DNA from: Hwanghaeella sp964350445 | GTDB taxonomy: Bacteria; Pseudomonadota; Alphaproteobacteria; UBA8366; Aestuariispiraceae | Assembly (NCBI GenBank): GCA_964350445.1 | Contig: CAYGKA010000005.1 | Location: 62,001-126,000, forward strand | Reading direction: 5' to 3' | Length of the DNA: 64,000 bases | In this document: piece by piece, positions 45,128 to 54,607 of the stretch | Layout: every line of letters starts with the position of its first letter | Numbering within the stretch: the first letter of the stretch is position 1 | Notes under the pieces: generated by a model | Seen by the model: only the letters and a program-made list of their open reading frames with translations | Database searches by the model: none | Told to the model about the DNA's origin: nothing | Made by a program: the position numbers and the translations under genes

Positions 45128-45838
45128 ATGGAAAGTCTGCAAATTCTCGCTTTGGCGCTCGGCGCGGCCTGGGCTAGTGGTATCAATCTTTATGCGACCG
45201 CCGTCCTGCTGGGCGTGTTGAACATGGTCGGTATTGTGCCGTTGCCGGACGAAATGCAGATCCTGTCCAACCCGCTCGTCCTCACGGCGGCGGCCATCCT
45301 GCTCTTCATCGAGTTCTTTGCCGACAAGATACCCGCCGTGGATTCGCTTTGGGATGCGATCCACACATTCATCCGCATTCCTGCCGGCGCCATGATGGCG
45401 GTCGGGGCCGCGGATGGTTTTGGCGGCGAGTTCATGGGCGAAGATTTGGAGACGATTGCCGCCCTTGTCGCGGGGGGGACTTTGGCGGCGAGCAGTCACC
45501 TTACCAAGGCGACCAGCCGCGCCGTGATAAACACGTCCCCCGAACCGTTCAGCAATTGGTTCGCCTCAATAGTCGAGGATATTCTGGCGATCGGCGGCGT
45601 GCTGCTGGCGATCTTCAATCCGCTGGTTTTCCTAGGCCTACTGGCGCTTTTCGTGCTGCTTGCCGTGTGGCTCGTGCCCAAATTGTGGCGGGTTTTCAGG
45701 TTTCTGCTTGCCAAGGTGGGGATCGGCGCGCCGCCATCGGAAGATATCGGCGCCACGGTAGCACCCAACGGTCTGGTAATCAGAGGAAGGCCCGCCGTCG
45801 GATCGAGTGGCGGGCCCCCTGCGAAGCTTGACGATTGA
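45128..45838 (+). CDS. DUF4126 membrane protein
   Basis: A 236-residue membrane protein beginning LQILALALGAAWASGINLYATAVLLG, the DUF4126 signature, with about six segments and a LFIEFFADKIPAVDSLWDAIHT motif. Function is unknown. GGAGG precedes the ATG. It is convergent with the SDR gene. Confidence 0.8.
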   Translation: MESLQILALALGAAWASGINLYATAVLLGVLNMVGIVPLPDEMQILSNPLVLTAAAILLFIEFFADKIPAVDSLWDAIHTFIRIPAGAMMAVGAADGFGGEFMGEDLETIAALVAGGTLAASSHLTKATSRAVINTSPEPFSNWFASIVEDILAIGGVLLAIFNPLVFLGLLALFVLLAVWLVPKLWRVFRFLLAKVGIGAPPSEDIGATVAPNGLVIRGRPAVGSSGGPPAKLDD

Positions 45839-45856
45839 GTGTGCGGCGGGCCGCCG

Positions 45857-46612
45857 TCAGTAGGTTGCCCGGCCCCCGCTGATATCGAACACGCCGGCCG
45901 TGGTGAACGAGTTTTCCGCACTGGAAAGCCAAGCAGCCATTGCGGCGATTTCCTCAACCAGAACGAAGCGTTCGCGCGGGATTTTCGACAGCATGAAGTC
46001 GATATGCTGTTGCGTGATCTGGTCGAAGATCGCGGTGCGGGCGGCCGCCGGCGTGATGCAGTTCACCGCGATGTCGTGCTTCGCCAGTTCCTTTCCCAGC
46101 GATTTGGTGAACCCGATGACCCCTGCCTTTGCGGCGCTGTAACCGGACGCATTGGGATTGCCTTCCTTGCCGGCGATGGAGGCGATGTTGACGATGCGGC
46201 CGTAATTCTGTGCGACCATCAACGGCGCGACGGCCTTGCAGCAATAGAAGACGGCGTTCAGGTCCAGGTTGATGACCTTGTTCCATTCATCGACCGGGTA
46301 TTCGAGGACCGGAACGGCCGGGCCGGCGATGCCGGCATTACAAACAAGGATGTCTATGCCGCCCATGGCATTCTTTGCCTGCGCGGTGGCGTTTTCGACC
46401 GACGATGGGTCCGTGACGTCCACGGCGAAACCGAAGGCGTTTCCGTTTTGCGCGAGCGTCGAGACGGATTTGGCCATCAACTCCTTGTCCATGTCCCATA
46501 GGGAAACCGAGGCGCCCGATGCGATGAAACGCTCGGCAATCGCATAGCCTATGCCCTGCGCGCCACCCGTGATGACCGCCCGTTTTCCTTCCAAATCGAT
46601 CTTGTTTCCCAT
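45857..46612 (-). CDS. Short-chain dehydrogenase/reductase (FabG-like)
   Basis: A 251-residue classical SDR with the NAD(P) motif TGGAQGIG (15-22), NAG, and the catalytic S...YSAAK. GAGGGAAT precedes the ATG. It is 48 bases downstream of the molybdopterin oxidoreductase on the same strand and may be co-transcribed. Substrate unknown. Confidence 0.8.
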   Translation of the reverse strand: MGNKIDLEGKRAVITGGAQGIGYAIAERFIASGASVSLWDMDKELMAKSVSTLAQNGNAFGFAVDVTDPSSVENATAQAKNAMGGIDILVCNAGIAGPAVPVLEYPVDEWNKVINLDLNAVFYCCKAVAPLMVAQNYGRIVNIASIAGKEGNPNASGYSAAKAGVIGFTKSLGKELAKHDIAVNCITPAAARTAIFDQITQQHIDFMLSKIPRERFVLVEEIAAMAAWLSSAENSFTTAGVFDISGGRATY

Positions 46613-46660
46613 TCTATTCCCTCGCTCTTTCTTGCCGTTGAACTTACTTTTTGCATTGCT

Positions 46661-48760
46661 CTAGAGTGCGCGTATCCAAATCCTATTATCGTGATATGCG
46701 CAACCGCCCTGCGGCCCGGCCGGGTCCGACCCCGTCAGGAAATTGATCCCTTTGCCGTCTTCGAAACTCTCGTTGGGCCAGATGCTCTCAACGATAACCA
46801 CACCGTGCTGCACACCTTCGAACAGATCCACGTGAATGCGGATCTCGCCGCGGTCGTTGCCCAGAACGACTTTGTCGCCTTGTGCGACGCCCAAGCGGTT
46901 GGCGTCTTCCGGATGAATGAAGACCTTCGGTTTACCTTCCTTTTTCTTTGACGAGTCGGTTTCCGTGAAAGAGGAGTTCAGGAAGTTCCGCGCCGGCGCG
47001 GTGACCAGGCGGAACGGCATCGCCTCCGTCGCTTCCTCGATCGTTTCCATGTGATCGGGAAGGTCTGGCATGTTGGAGATGTCGCCACCCGGTGCGAACC
47101 GGTTCGCCAAGGCGTGTGTCCAGTCGGGATGAAAGCGGAACTTGCCGTCCGGCGTCTTGAACCCGTCGACATAGTGGCTCTCGTCGAAACTGGGCTGGAC
47201 GTCGATCCAACGCTCGCGCTCCAATGTATCGAGATCGGGCCAGCCGCTATTGGTAAGCGTCCAATCGATGATCTCTCGCGGGGTCATGTCGAAACCGCGG
47301 TGCTCCGCGCCGAGCCGTTTGGCCAAACCGTTGATGACCTCATGATTGCTTCGGCATTCACCGGGCGCATCAACCAGTTTCGGGCCGAATAGGATGTGTT
47401 GGTGCCCGCCACCCTGGTACAGGTCATCATGTTCCAGGAACATCGTGGCCGGCAGCACGATATCAGCCATCTTGGCCGTCTGGGTCATGAACTGTTCATG
47501 AACGCAGACGAAAAGGTCCTCGCGGGCGAACCCCTTATGCACCTTCGTCGAGTCGGCGGATACCATCATCGGGTTTGTATTCTGGGTCAGGATCGCGGTG
47601 ACCGGTGGTCCGCCGAACAGGGCTTCCCTCTCCCCTGTCAGCACTTCGCCGATCCGCGACATGTCCAATACGCGGACGCTCGGATCCAGTGCGTCACTGC
47701 CTTCGATCAGCGATTTGTTCCAGTGATAGATCCCACCGCTGTTGTGGAAGGCGCCGCCGCCTTTCAGCGGCCAGGACCCCATCACGGTCGCAATGGACGC
47801 GGCGGCATGCATGTTGACGGCGCCGTTGCGCTGGCGCGTGAAGCCATAGCCAAGGCGCAGGAAGGACCGCTTGTTTTCACCCAACAACTTCGCGAAGGCT
47901 TCGATCTGCTCGACGGTCAGGCCGGTGATTTTGCTCGCCCATTCAGGGCCGCGGGGGCGCAGGTGTTCTTCCAACCCTTTCGGGTCGTCGGCAAACTGGA
48001 TCATGTAGTCCCGGTCGGCGTGGCCATCCCGGAACAGGATATGCATCACCGCGCAGGCCAGCGCCCCGTCCGTTCCCGGTCGCAGGACGATTCCCATATC
48101 CGCCTGTTTGATCGTCGGCGTTTCGTATACGTCGATCACGACAATCTTGGCCCCGCGTTCGCGCCGGGCCTTCATGGCATGGGTCATGACGTTCACTTGG
48201 GTGTGGACCGGGTTCGTGCCCCAGATCACCACGACATTGGTTTCCGCCATTTCACGCGGATCGGGCCCGGCCAGTAATCCGGTGCCGGCGACGATGCCGG
48301 GCCAGGCCAGGACGGTGCAGATCGATCCGTACATGCCCGAGTACTTTTTCGTGTGACGCAGGCGGTTGATGCCGTCCCGCATCAGCAGACCCATCGTTCC
48401 GGCGAAATAATAGGGCCAGATCGCTTCCGGCCCATGTTCTCTCTCGGCGGCCATGAAGGCCTCCACGGTGCGGTCCAGCGCCTCGTCCCAGGAAATCGGC
48501 ACGAACTGGTCCGACCCCTTCGGGCCGGTGCGGCGCATCGGCTGGGTCAGGCGGTCCGGATGGTGAATGCGTTCCGCATAGCGGGCGACCTTCGCGCAGA
48601 TGACGCCGTCGGTGTAGCTGTTGTCTTTCGCGCCGTAGAGACGGCCGATCTTGTCGGAAGACAACACCTCAACCTTCAGCGCGCAGGTGCTGGGACAATC
48701 ATGCGGGCAGACGCTGTAGCCGAACCGGATGCCGTCCGAAGTTCCTGCCTGTCCATCCAT
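46661..48760 (-). CDS. Molybdopterin oxidoreductase, stand-alone cytoplasmic type
   Basis: A 699-residue member of the DMSO-reductase superfamily with a 4Fe-4S motif C18-x3-C22-x3-C26-x28-C55 and the usual Mo-bis-MGD domains and C-terminal dinucleotide-binding domain. No Tat signal and no FeS or membrane partner gene lies beside it, so it is probably a soluble enzyme of BisC-like or thiosulfate-reductase-like type. Its redox partner is unknown. Confidence 0.8.
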   Translation of the reverse strand: MDGQAGTSDGIRFGYSVCPHDCPSTCALKVEVLSSDKIGRLYGAKDNSYTDGVICAKVARYAERIHHPDRLTQPMRRTGPKGSDQFVPISWDEALDRTVEAFMAAEREHGPEAIWPYYFAGTMGLLMRDGINRLRHTKKYSGMYGSICTVLAWPGIVAGTGLLAGPDPREMAETNVVVIWGTNPVHTQVNVMTHAMKARRERGAKIVVIDVYETPTIKQADMGIVLRPGTDGALACAVMHILFRDGHADRDYMIQFADDPKGLEEHLRPRGPEWASKITGLTVEQIEAFAKLLGENKRSFLRLGYGFTRQRNGAVNMHAAASIATVMGSWPLKGGGAFHNSGGIYHWNKSLIEGSDALDPSVRVLDMSRIGEVLTGEREALFGGPPVTAILTQNTNPMMVSADSTKVHKGFAREDLFVCVHEQFMTQTAKMADIVLPATMFLEHDDLYQGGGHQHILFGPKLVDAPGECRSNHEVINGLAKRLGAEHRGFDMTPREIIDWTLTNSGWPDLDTLERERWIDVQPSFDESHYVDGFKTPDGKFRFHPDWTHALANRFAPGGDISNMPDLPDHMETIEEATEAMPFRLVTAPARNFLNSSFTETDSSKKKEGKPKVFIHPEDANRLGVAQGDKVVLGNDRGEIRIHVDLFEGVQHGVVIVESIWPNESFEDGKGINFLTGSDPAGPQGGCAYHDNRIWIRAL

Positions 48761-48826
48761 TTTCTGTCTCCCAATTCCGGGACATCAATCGCTGCTCCGG
48801 GATCATGTTTCGTCTGATTTTCTGCT

Positions 48827-50353
48827 TCAGCGGCTCGCTTTTTTCATACGAACGAGAAAAACGAAAGGGATCACCGACAAGCATGCCCAACCAAACAAAT
48901 AGAACGCATTCACGTAACCGACCATCACCGCCTGCCGGCCAACCTCCCCACTGATTGCCGCCAAACCCTTTGTGGTGTCAAAAGCCAATGGCCCGGTCAC
49001 GAATGGCATGCTCAGCCGTTCGTTGAAGGGGGAAATATGCTCGACCATTTCCGAATAGTTCGTTTTGCCGGTACGGATGACGACGGCGAAGCTGATCGAG
49101 ATGAACACGCTGGACCCGAAGTTTCGCAACAGGTGGAACAGGGCCATTCCCTCGGGCAACAGCTTTGGATCCAAGGTGGAAAAGGTGATCAACGTTACGG
49201 GCACCCAGATCAACCCGACCCCGAAGCCTTGCAGACAGCTGGTCCAGGCAACGTCGAAAGTGGTGACGTTCACGTCGAAATTTGCCATCGCAAAACCGGC
49301 GATCCCTTGAACCAGGAACCCCGTGATCAGAACCGGACGAGGATCCAGTTTGCTCAAATAGACCATCATCATGAAGGCGACCATGGTTCCGATGCCTCTG
49401 GCCCCCAGAAGCCAGCCGATGATCGAATCCGGATAGTGCTGTACCGTCTGCAGCAAGGGGGGCAGCAGGGTCATCGGCGTGAAATTCAGCATGCCGAAAA
49501 CAAAGACGATCACGAGGCCGAGGAGATAATTGCGGTCCTTCAATATCGCGGGATTCAGAAAGGACGTGCCCGATTTGGCGGTCACCGTGTGGCTTATGAA
49601 AAAATAGAGCGCCAGACAGGAAAGCCCGGCGATGGCAATGATCTCGGTCGAATTGAACCAGTCGTTCCGTTCGCCACGGTCCAGCATGAGCTGGGCTGCG
49701 GCAACCGCGATGGAAAGGCTCAAGAAACCTGTCCAATCCAATTTGGTCGATGGCCGGTCGGTCCGAGTCTTGATCAGCGCGACGACGCCGGTAAAAGCGA
49801 TGATGCCGAAGGGGATAATCATGAAAAAGACCCAGCGCCAGCTGAGAAATTCACTCAAGTAGCCGCCGAGCGTCGGCGCGATGACCGGGCCTAGGACAAC
49901 GCCTGTACCATAGACCGACGTTGCGAAGCCGTGGTCCTTTTTAGGGTAGGTTTCCAGAAGGATGGCCTGGCTCAAGGGAACCAAGGGGGCGCCGAACGCG
50001 CCCTGGGCAGCCCGGAACAGGATGAGTGTCTCCAGATTTGGGGCGGCTCCGCAGAGGAGGGATGCGATCGTGAAACCGCCAACGCCCCAAATCATCGTGT
50101 TGCGCCGGCCGAAGCGGCCGGTAAGCCAGCCGGTCATGGGGGTGACGATGGCGGTGGCGACGATGTTGAAGGTCACGACCAGGGCGATCTGGTCGGTCGT
50201 GGCGCTTAACGCGCCTTGCATCTGGGGCAAGGCTACGTTGGCGATGGTGACCGTCATCGCATACAGCATCGTGACGAAGGTCAACGTCACCAGCACAAGC
50301 ATCCGGTTCGGTGCCGCTTCTTCCTGTGCCGTCGCTTGATCTTTTGCCGACAT
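48827..50353 (-). CDS. MFS multidrug exporter, DHA2 (EmrB/QacA) family
   Basis: A protein of about 508 residues with 14 predicted membrane segments. It has motif A (GWLTGRFGRRNTM) and motif C (GTGVVLGPVIAPTLGGYL), which mark drug:proton antiporters of the DHA2 family. No EmrA-type membrane-fusion partner is adjacent. It begins 14 bases after the amidase gene and probably shares its transcript. I chose ATG 50353; a longer upstream frame overlaps the amidase. Confidence 0.85.
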   Translation of the reverse strand: MSAKDQATAQEEAAPNRMLVLVTLTFVTMLYAMTVTIANVALPQMQGALSATTDQIALVVTFNIVATAIVTPMTGWLTGRFGRRNTMIWGVGGFTIASLLCGAAPNLETLILFRAAQGAFGAPLVPLSQAILLETYPKKDHGFATSVYGTGVVLGPVIAPTLGGYLSEFLSWRWVFFMIIPFGIIAFTGVVALIKTRTDRPSTKLDWTGFLSLSIAVAAAQLMLDRGERNDWFNSTEIIAIAGLSCLALYFFISHTVTAKSGTSFLNPAILKDRNYLLGLVIVFVFGMLNFTPMTLLPPLLQTVQHYPDSIIGWLLGARGIGTMVAFMMMVYLSKLDPRPVLITGFLVQGIAGFAMANFDVNVTTFDVAWTSCLQGFGVGLIWVPVTLITFSTLDPKLLPEGMALFHLLRNFGSSVFISISFAVVIRTGKTNYSEMVEHISPFNERLSMPFVTGPLAFDTTKGLAAISGEVGRQAVMVGYVNAFYLFGWACLSVIPFVFLVRMKKASR

Positions 50354-50367
50354 GCCCTGTCCCCGGC

Positions 50368-51711
50368 CTAGGTTTCCTGCGCTAGCAGGCCCTCGACCGT
50401 TTTGGCGACGCGGAACAGCTTCGCATCCCCGCCGCGTTCGCCCGTCAGCATCAGGCCGACGGGGGCGTCGCCCGTTCGGTGACAGGGCAGGGAAATCGAG
50501 CATCTGTCGAGAAAATTCCAGACCAGCGTATTCCGCAGGCACAGAATGTTGATCGGGCCGTATGCCTCGTCGTCTTCGACTTCGGTAATCCGCGGCGGGA
50601 CAATGGCGACGGTCGGGGTGATAACGGCGTCAAACGGGATGGTGGTCCTGTTTGCCGCCTCGATCAGCCTGTTCCGTTCCGTCACCGTGCCGATATAGTC
50701 GGCTGCGCTCTGTTCGCCGCCCTTCAGAATTCGGCTGCCGACCCTTGGGTCGTATTCCGCGCCGCGCGCCGCGAGAAGGTCCTTGTGCCAGGCATAAGCC
50801 TCTGCAGCGGCGAAACCGCCCTTCGCGTTGGCCGCCGGAATGTCGCCGAGCTCCGTGAAAGGCACCTCGATCACCGTCGCCCCGGCATCGCGCAGCCGTG
50901 CGACAGTCCGTTCGAACGTCGTCGCGACGGCGTCATCCAGCCCGTCCATCACCAGGGTTTGTGGGATCGCGAAGGTCAAGGACCGCATATCCACGGGATC
51001 GGCCGTTGCGGCTCCTTCGCCGGAAAGGATGCCGTCCACGATGCTGCAGCAATCGACCGACTGGCCGAGCGGACCGGCGGAATCGAGTGAGAAGGAAAGC
51101 GGGACGATGCCGCTGAGTGGGACGCGGTAGGCCGATGGTTTGTAGCCGGTAATGCCGCAGAACGCGGCCGGGATCCGGCAAGATCCGCCTGTGTCGGTGC
51201 CGAGGGTCACGGCCGCCATGCCGTCCGCGATCGACACCGCGGACCCGGAAGAAGACCCGCCCGGAATGCGGCCGGTTTCGCGGTCCCAGGGGCTGCGCGG
51301 CGTGCCGTTATGGGGATTTAGGCCCAGGCCGGAATAGGCGAATTCCGTCATGTTGGTCCGTCCGATGAAGACGAAACCGGCTTGTCGGCAGCGGGCAATG
51401 ACCGGGCAGTCTTCGGCCTCGGGCGCGTTGTCGCGCAAAACCTTGGATCCCGCGGCGGAGACCTCGCCTTTCACCCCGTAGAGATCCTTCACCGACATTG
51501 GAATGCCGGCATAGGGCGAAAGCGGCGCGCCGGCCTTGCGCAACATATCGATCGCATCCGCTGTTGTGCGCGCGCGTTCCGAGTGGACGGCGACGAAAGC
51601 CCTTTCGCCTTCCGGGCTTGCATCTATGGCGGCAAGGCATCCTTCGACCAAGTCGCGGCTGGTCGTCGTGCCGGCCGCCAAGTCTTCTGCCAGGTCCTGC
51701 AACGGTTTCAT
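50368..51711 (-). CDS. Amidase-signature family amidase
   Basis: A 447-residue enzyme with the complete amidase triad: K75 (SVKDLYG), S153 (GGSSSGSAVS) and S177 (GTDTGGSCRIPA). It hydrolyses an amide, or acts as a GatA-like paralogue; the absence of gatB/gatC neighbours argues for a catabolic amidase. GAGGA precedes the ATG. It is first in a pair with the exporter gene. Confidence 0.85.
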   Translation of the reverse strand: MKPLQDLAEDLAAGTTTSRDLVEGCLAAIDASPEGERAFVAVHSERARTTADAIDMLRKAGAPLSPYAGIPMSVKDLYGVKGEVSAAGSKVLRDNAPEAEDCPVIARCRQAGFVFIGRTNMTEFAYSGLGLNPHNGTPRSPWDRETGRIPGGSSSGSAVSIADGMAAVTLGTDTGGSCRIPAAFCGITGYKPSAYRVPLSGIVPLSFSLDSAGPLGQSVDCCSIVDGILSGEGAATADPVDMRSLTFAIPQTLVMDGLDDAVATTFERTVARLRDAGATVIEVPFTELGDIPAANAKGGFAAAEAYAWHKDLLAARGAEYDPRVGSRILKGGEQSAADYIGTVTERNRLIEAANRTTIPFDAVITPTVAIVPPRITEVEDDEAYGPINILCLRNTLVWNFLDRCSISLPCHRTGDAPVGLMLTGERGGDAKLFRVAKTVEGLLAQET

Positions 51712-51823
51712 GAACGGTCCTCGGCTGTGTGAAGCGTGTGACCGGTATTATGCGGATGGCCCTCCGCTCGGAAAGGGGAAAGCATTGGGCACGCGGCCTT
51801 TGTGAGGATGGGATAGGCGGACC

Positions 51824-53854
51824 TTAGGCCGACGCGGCCCGCATTTCCGTGCTGTCTGCCGGGATTGTGCGGTCCTGGGGAAAAAACAATGTGACTGTGG
51901 TTCCGTCCCCAAGCTTGCTGTTTACCACGATCCTGCCGTCATGCAGTTCGACCAAGCGCTTCACGATCGCCAGGCCTAGACCGGTTCCTTCGGTGCTGTG
52001 TTGGACATCCGGACGAACCTGACTGAACGGTTCCAGCACCAGTTCCAGCTTGTCTTCGGGGATACCGATGCCCGTGTCGGACACGGAAACCCGGAAACCA
52101 AAGTCCTTCGACAAGCGCAAGTCGATCGTGACGGTGCCGCTTTCCGGTGTGAATTTGCGCGCATTGCTCAGCAAGTTGGTGAAGCATTGCAAAACAAGAC
52201 GGCGGTCGCCGAACAGGAGGCTTCGCTCCGCCGCAGGATCCATTCGATAGACGACCTTGCGGCTGTTCGTCGACCCAAAGACGAGGTCGACCGCTTCCTG
52301 CGCCAGATCGTGCAGGTCCAAAAGGCTTTCCGCCATCTCGATTTTGCCGGCTTCCACCTTGGTGAGGTCAAGGACATCGTTGATCAAGGAAAGAAGGTGC
52401 TGGGCCGACCGCTCGATGACGGTGACGTAACCTTCGTATTTTGCGTTCCCGATCTTCCCGAACACCTGCGTGGAGATCATCTGGCTGAAACCGATGATGC
52501 TGTTCAGCGGCGTGCGCAGTTCATGGCTCATATGGGCCAGGAACTCCGACTTGGCGCGGTTTGCGTTTTCCGCATCCGCCTTGGCGTCCATCAACTGCGA
52601 TTCCGCATTCCGCTTTTCCGTAATGTCCTGAGTGGTGCCGCGGAAGGAGAGCAAGGTCCCCTTCGCATCGAAGATCGGCTCGCCGACTTCCCGACAAAAA
52701 CGAATGCCGTCATCGGGATGGAGGAAGCGGTATTCGATGACGAAGGGCCGCGGGGCCTCGTTCAAGGAATGGTATTGCGCCAGGACGCGCGCCCTGTCGC
52801 CGCGATAGATGATCGAGGCGTAATTGCCATTTCCGCCAAGCAGTCCATCCAACGAGACGCCGTAGAAACGCTCGGCGTTTTCGGAAGCGTATTCCCATTG
52901 ATCGAGCCGCGGTCCGGTCTTCCAGTGAAACAGATGCGCTATTCTCTCCGCATGCCGGAACCGCGCGGCATAGGCGAGAGCTTCGTCGGCCGCTCGATGG
53001 GCCTTCTGGGCGGCTGCGATGGCGAAGGCCAAGGACGTCGCCATGACAAGACCGAACAAAAACAAGGCCTCATCCGAGAAATCACGCGCTGAGCTAGCGG
53101 ATATCCCGATCAGGTCTCGCTCATGCGCATGGAGCAGTTGCCAAATAGACACGGTAACGGCAAGGGCGCTGATGAAGGCTGCGGCGGGCAGCCATTGCGC
53201 CTGCTTCCGAGAGAATTGTCCTACTGCCCATGACTGGGCGAAAAGCCCCAGAGCCAATACCAGGAAGGCCAAAGAGCCCAGCGGAAGTTGGGACGTGATT
53301 CGAAACCATGGCGTCACCAGGGGTGTGTCTATGAACCTGCCCGAAAGCGCTATGGTACCGGCACCTGCGAGGAGAACCTGAAGGATAACCGTCGTTGTCG
53401 AGACGTCGTCACCGAACCATCGATCAATGGCGTATGACAGCAAGGCCGAACCCGCAATCAACAAGCAGATCGCGGACATCGCGCAGCATTCGAGGGGCGT
53501 GTCACTCGCAAGGATATCCTCCGCAGCATTGAGGAGACCCGGTCGCAAGCCCAGATCGCTGCCCAGGTTGATCTGCAAAAGTATCAGAATTCCGCAAAGA
53601 AGTGTGCCTATGCCGCTGATGAAGACGGCAACCGGGCGGTTTTTTTGCGCCAGGAGGCCGCCGGCTCCTGCGATCAGGAGGCCGACCGCGGTTACGGGGA
53701 AAAGGTGCTGGAATCCGTCCGGAAGGCCTATCCCGGCCAACGCTAGCAAAACCGGTCCGACGAAGGACGTCGCGCCGAATGCGACGACGGCAAGGGTGCA
53801 GGTCACGGACGCGACCGCCAAAATCGTCCAGGTTTCGAAAGCGCGTATACCCAA
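51824..53854 (-). CDS. Membrane-bound PAS-domain sensor histidine kinase
   Basis: A 676-residue hybrid of an N-terminal membrane region (seven or more segments to about residue 285), a PAS domain (about 295-415, ending in the TTQDITEKR linker) and a kinase core: H-box H444 in SHELRTPLN, N-box near 560, G1 DTGIGIP at 593 and G2 GTGLGLAI at 623. No response regulator lies beside it. The start is TTG 53852-53854 with GGCGGGA upstream. A CtrA-type box lies 115 bases upstream. Confidence 0.85.
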   Translation of the reverse strand: MGIRAFETWTILAVASVTCTLAVVAFGATSFVGPVLLALAGIGLPDGFQHLFPVTAVGLLIAGAGGLLAQKNRPVAVFISGIGTLLCGILILLQINLGSDLGLRPGLLNAAEDILASDTPLECCAMSAICLLIAGSALLSYAIDRWFGDDVSTTTVILQVLLAGAGTIALSGRFIDTPLVTPWFRITSQLPLGSLAFLVLALGLFAQSWAVGQFSRKQAQWLPAAAFISALAVTVSIWQLLHAHERDLIGISASSARDFSDEALFLFGLVMATSLAFAIAAAQKAHRAADEALAYAARFRHAERIAHLFHWKTGPRLDQWEYASENAERFYGVSLDGLLGGNGNYASIIYRGDRARVLAQYHSLNEAPRPFVIEYRFLHPDDGIRFCREVGEPIFDAKGTLLSFRGTTQDITEKRNAESQLMDAKADAENANRAKSEFLAHMSHELRTPLNSIIGFSQMISTQVFGKIGNAKYEGYVTVIERSAQHLLSLINDVLDLTKVEAGKIEMAESLLDLHDLAQEAVDLVFGSTNSRKVVYRMDPAAERSLLFGDRRLVLQCFTNLLSNARKFTPESGTVTIDLRLSKDFGFRVSVSDTGIGIPEDKLELVLEPFSQVRPDVQHSTEGTGLGLAIVKRLVELHDGRIVVNSKLGDGTTVTLFFPQDRTIPADSTEMRAASA

Positions 53855-53968
53855 GACAAATCCCGCCTGTATTCAGCCCGAACGGAGCGACCGTTTACGT
53901 CCGAACTGACTAGTAAGGGCCTATATCGCTCTAAAGTATGGTGGCGGCGTAGTGCATCACGGCGACCC

Positions 53969-53984
53969 TTAACGCGACGTTAAC
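53969..53984. promoter_or_regulatory. CtrA-type binding site
   Basis: The sequence TTAAC-GCGACG-TTAAC fits the alphaproteobacterial CtrA consensus TTAA-N7-TTAA exactly, including the optional C after each half. It lies 115 bases upstream of the histidine kinase start. CtrA is a cell-cycle and motility regulator, so the kinase may be cell-cycle-linked. Inference from consensus only. Confidence 0.55.
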
Positions 53985-54134
53985 AGGCATGCACACAATC
54001 GGAAGACACCGGTGGTGGTTTGGGTGAAGGGATGTAAATCATTATTTTTCAATTGGTTGTGTGTATGAAAGCCGGTGGCGGAACGCCCTGATGAATACGC
54101 CGATGAGTTGTATTGTGGCCGGCCGTGACGAATT

Positions 54135-54150
54135 GTGACCCGGCGGTCAC
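54135..54150. promoter_or_regulatory. Operator-like dyad upstream of the small secreted protein
   Basis: A perfect 6-4-6 inverted repeat GTGACC-CGGC-GGTCAC, 105 bases before the ATG of the small secreted protein. The regulator is unknown. Confidence 0.4.
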
Positions 54151-54254
54151 TTTCTGACGGCGTCGTGCAGGTCTTGCGACTTGCGCGCGAGTAGGGTGGC
54201 CACTACTTTTTCAGATGAGGAAACGTACACAAAAAATTAATAAGGAGCGGCGAT

Positions 54255-54563
54255 ATGCGCGCCGTCTTTCTTTGTATCGCGGGATTGTTGGTTGCATCAC
54301 CGGTAGGCGCCGGCTCGCTCTTGCCGCAGGATACAGTACTTACCGAAAAAAATGATGCGAACGACCTGGGTCTGCCGTCCTTCACGGATGGGACGCAGAG
54401 CGAGTTGAGCTTCAGCACGATCGGTCAAACCGGTTCCGCTCAAATCTTCGATTTGGGCGGCAAATCTGATCGCACGGCGGGTGGCGATATCCTACAGGGG
54501 TTGCCGCTGAACCTTGGCGGGACGAAACAGCCCCCCCAAGGCACGGCCAAACAGTCCGAGTAG
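54255..54563 (+). CDS. Small secreted protein of unknown function
   Basis: A 102-residue protein with a signal peptide (hydrophobic to about residue 19, cleavage near VGAG-SL). The mature part is rich in polar and glycine residues and has no recognised domain. AAGGAG precedes the ATG at good spacing, which supports a real gene. It ends 45 bases from the convergent dehydratase gene. Confidence 0.55.
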   Translation: MRAVFLCIAGLLVASPVGAGSLLPQDTVLTEKNDANDLGLPSFTDGTQSELSFSTIGQTGSAQIFDLGGKSDRTAGGDILQGLPLNLGGTKQPPQGTAKQSE

Positions 54564-54607
54564 GCGTCAGTTCCCTCAACCGTTCGCAACACGCGGAACG
54601 ACAGCCG

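Larger units (their letters stand above)
53855..54254. other. Divergent intergenic region with regulatory dyads
   Basis: About 400 bases between the leftward kinase and the rightward small secreted protein. It holds the CtrA-type box at 53969-53984 and the dyad at 54135-54150, listed separately. No RNA gene seen. Confidence 0.5.

Noticed and set aside
45789..45816. GC-rich dyad in the end of the DUF4126 gene
   Set aside because: It lies inside the coding frame, and there is no T run after it, so a terminator call is not supported.
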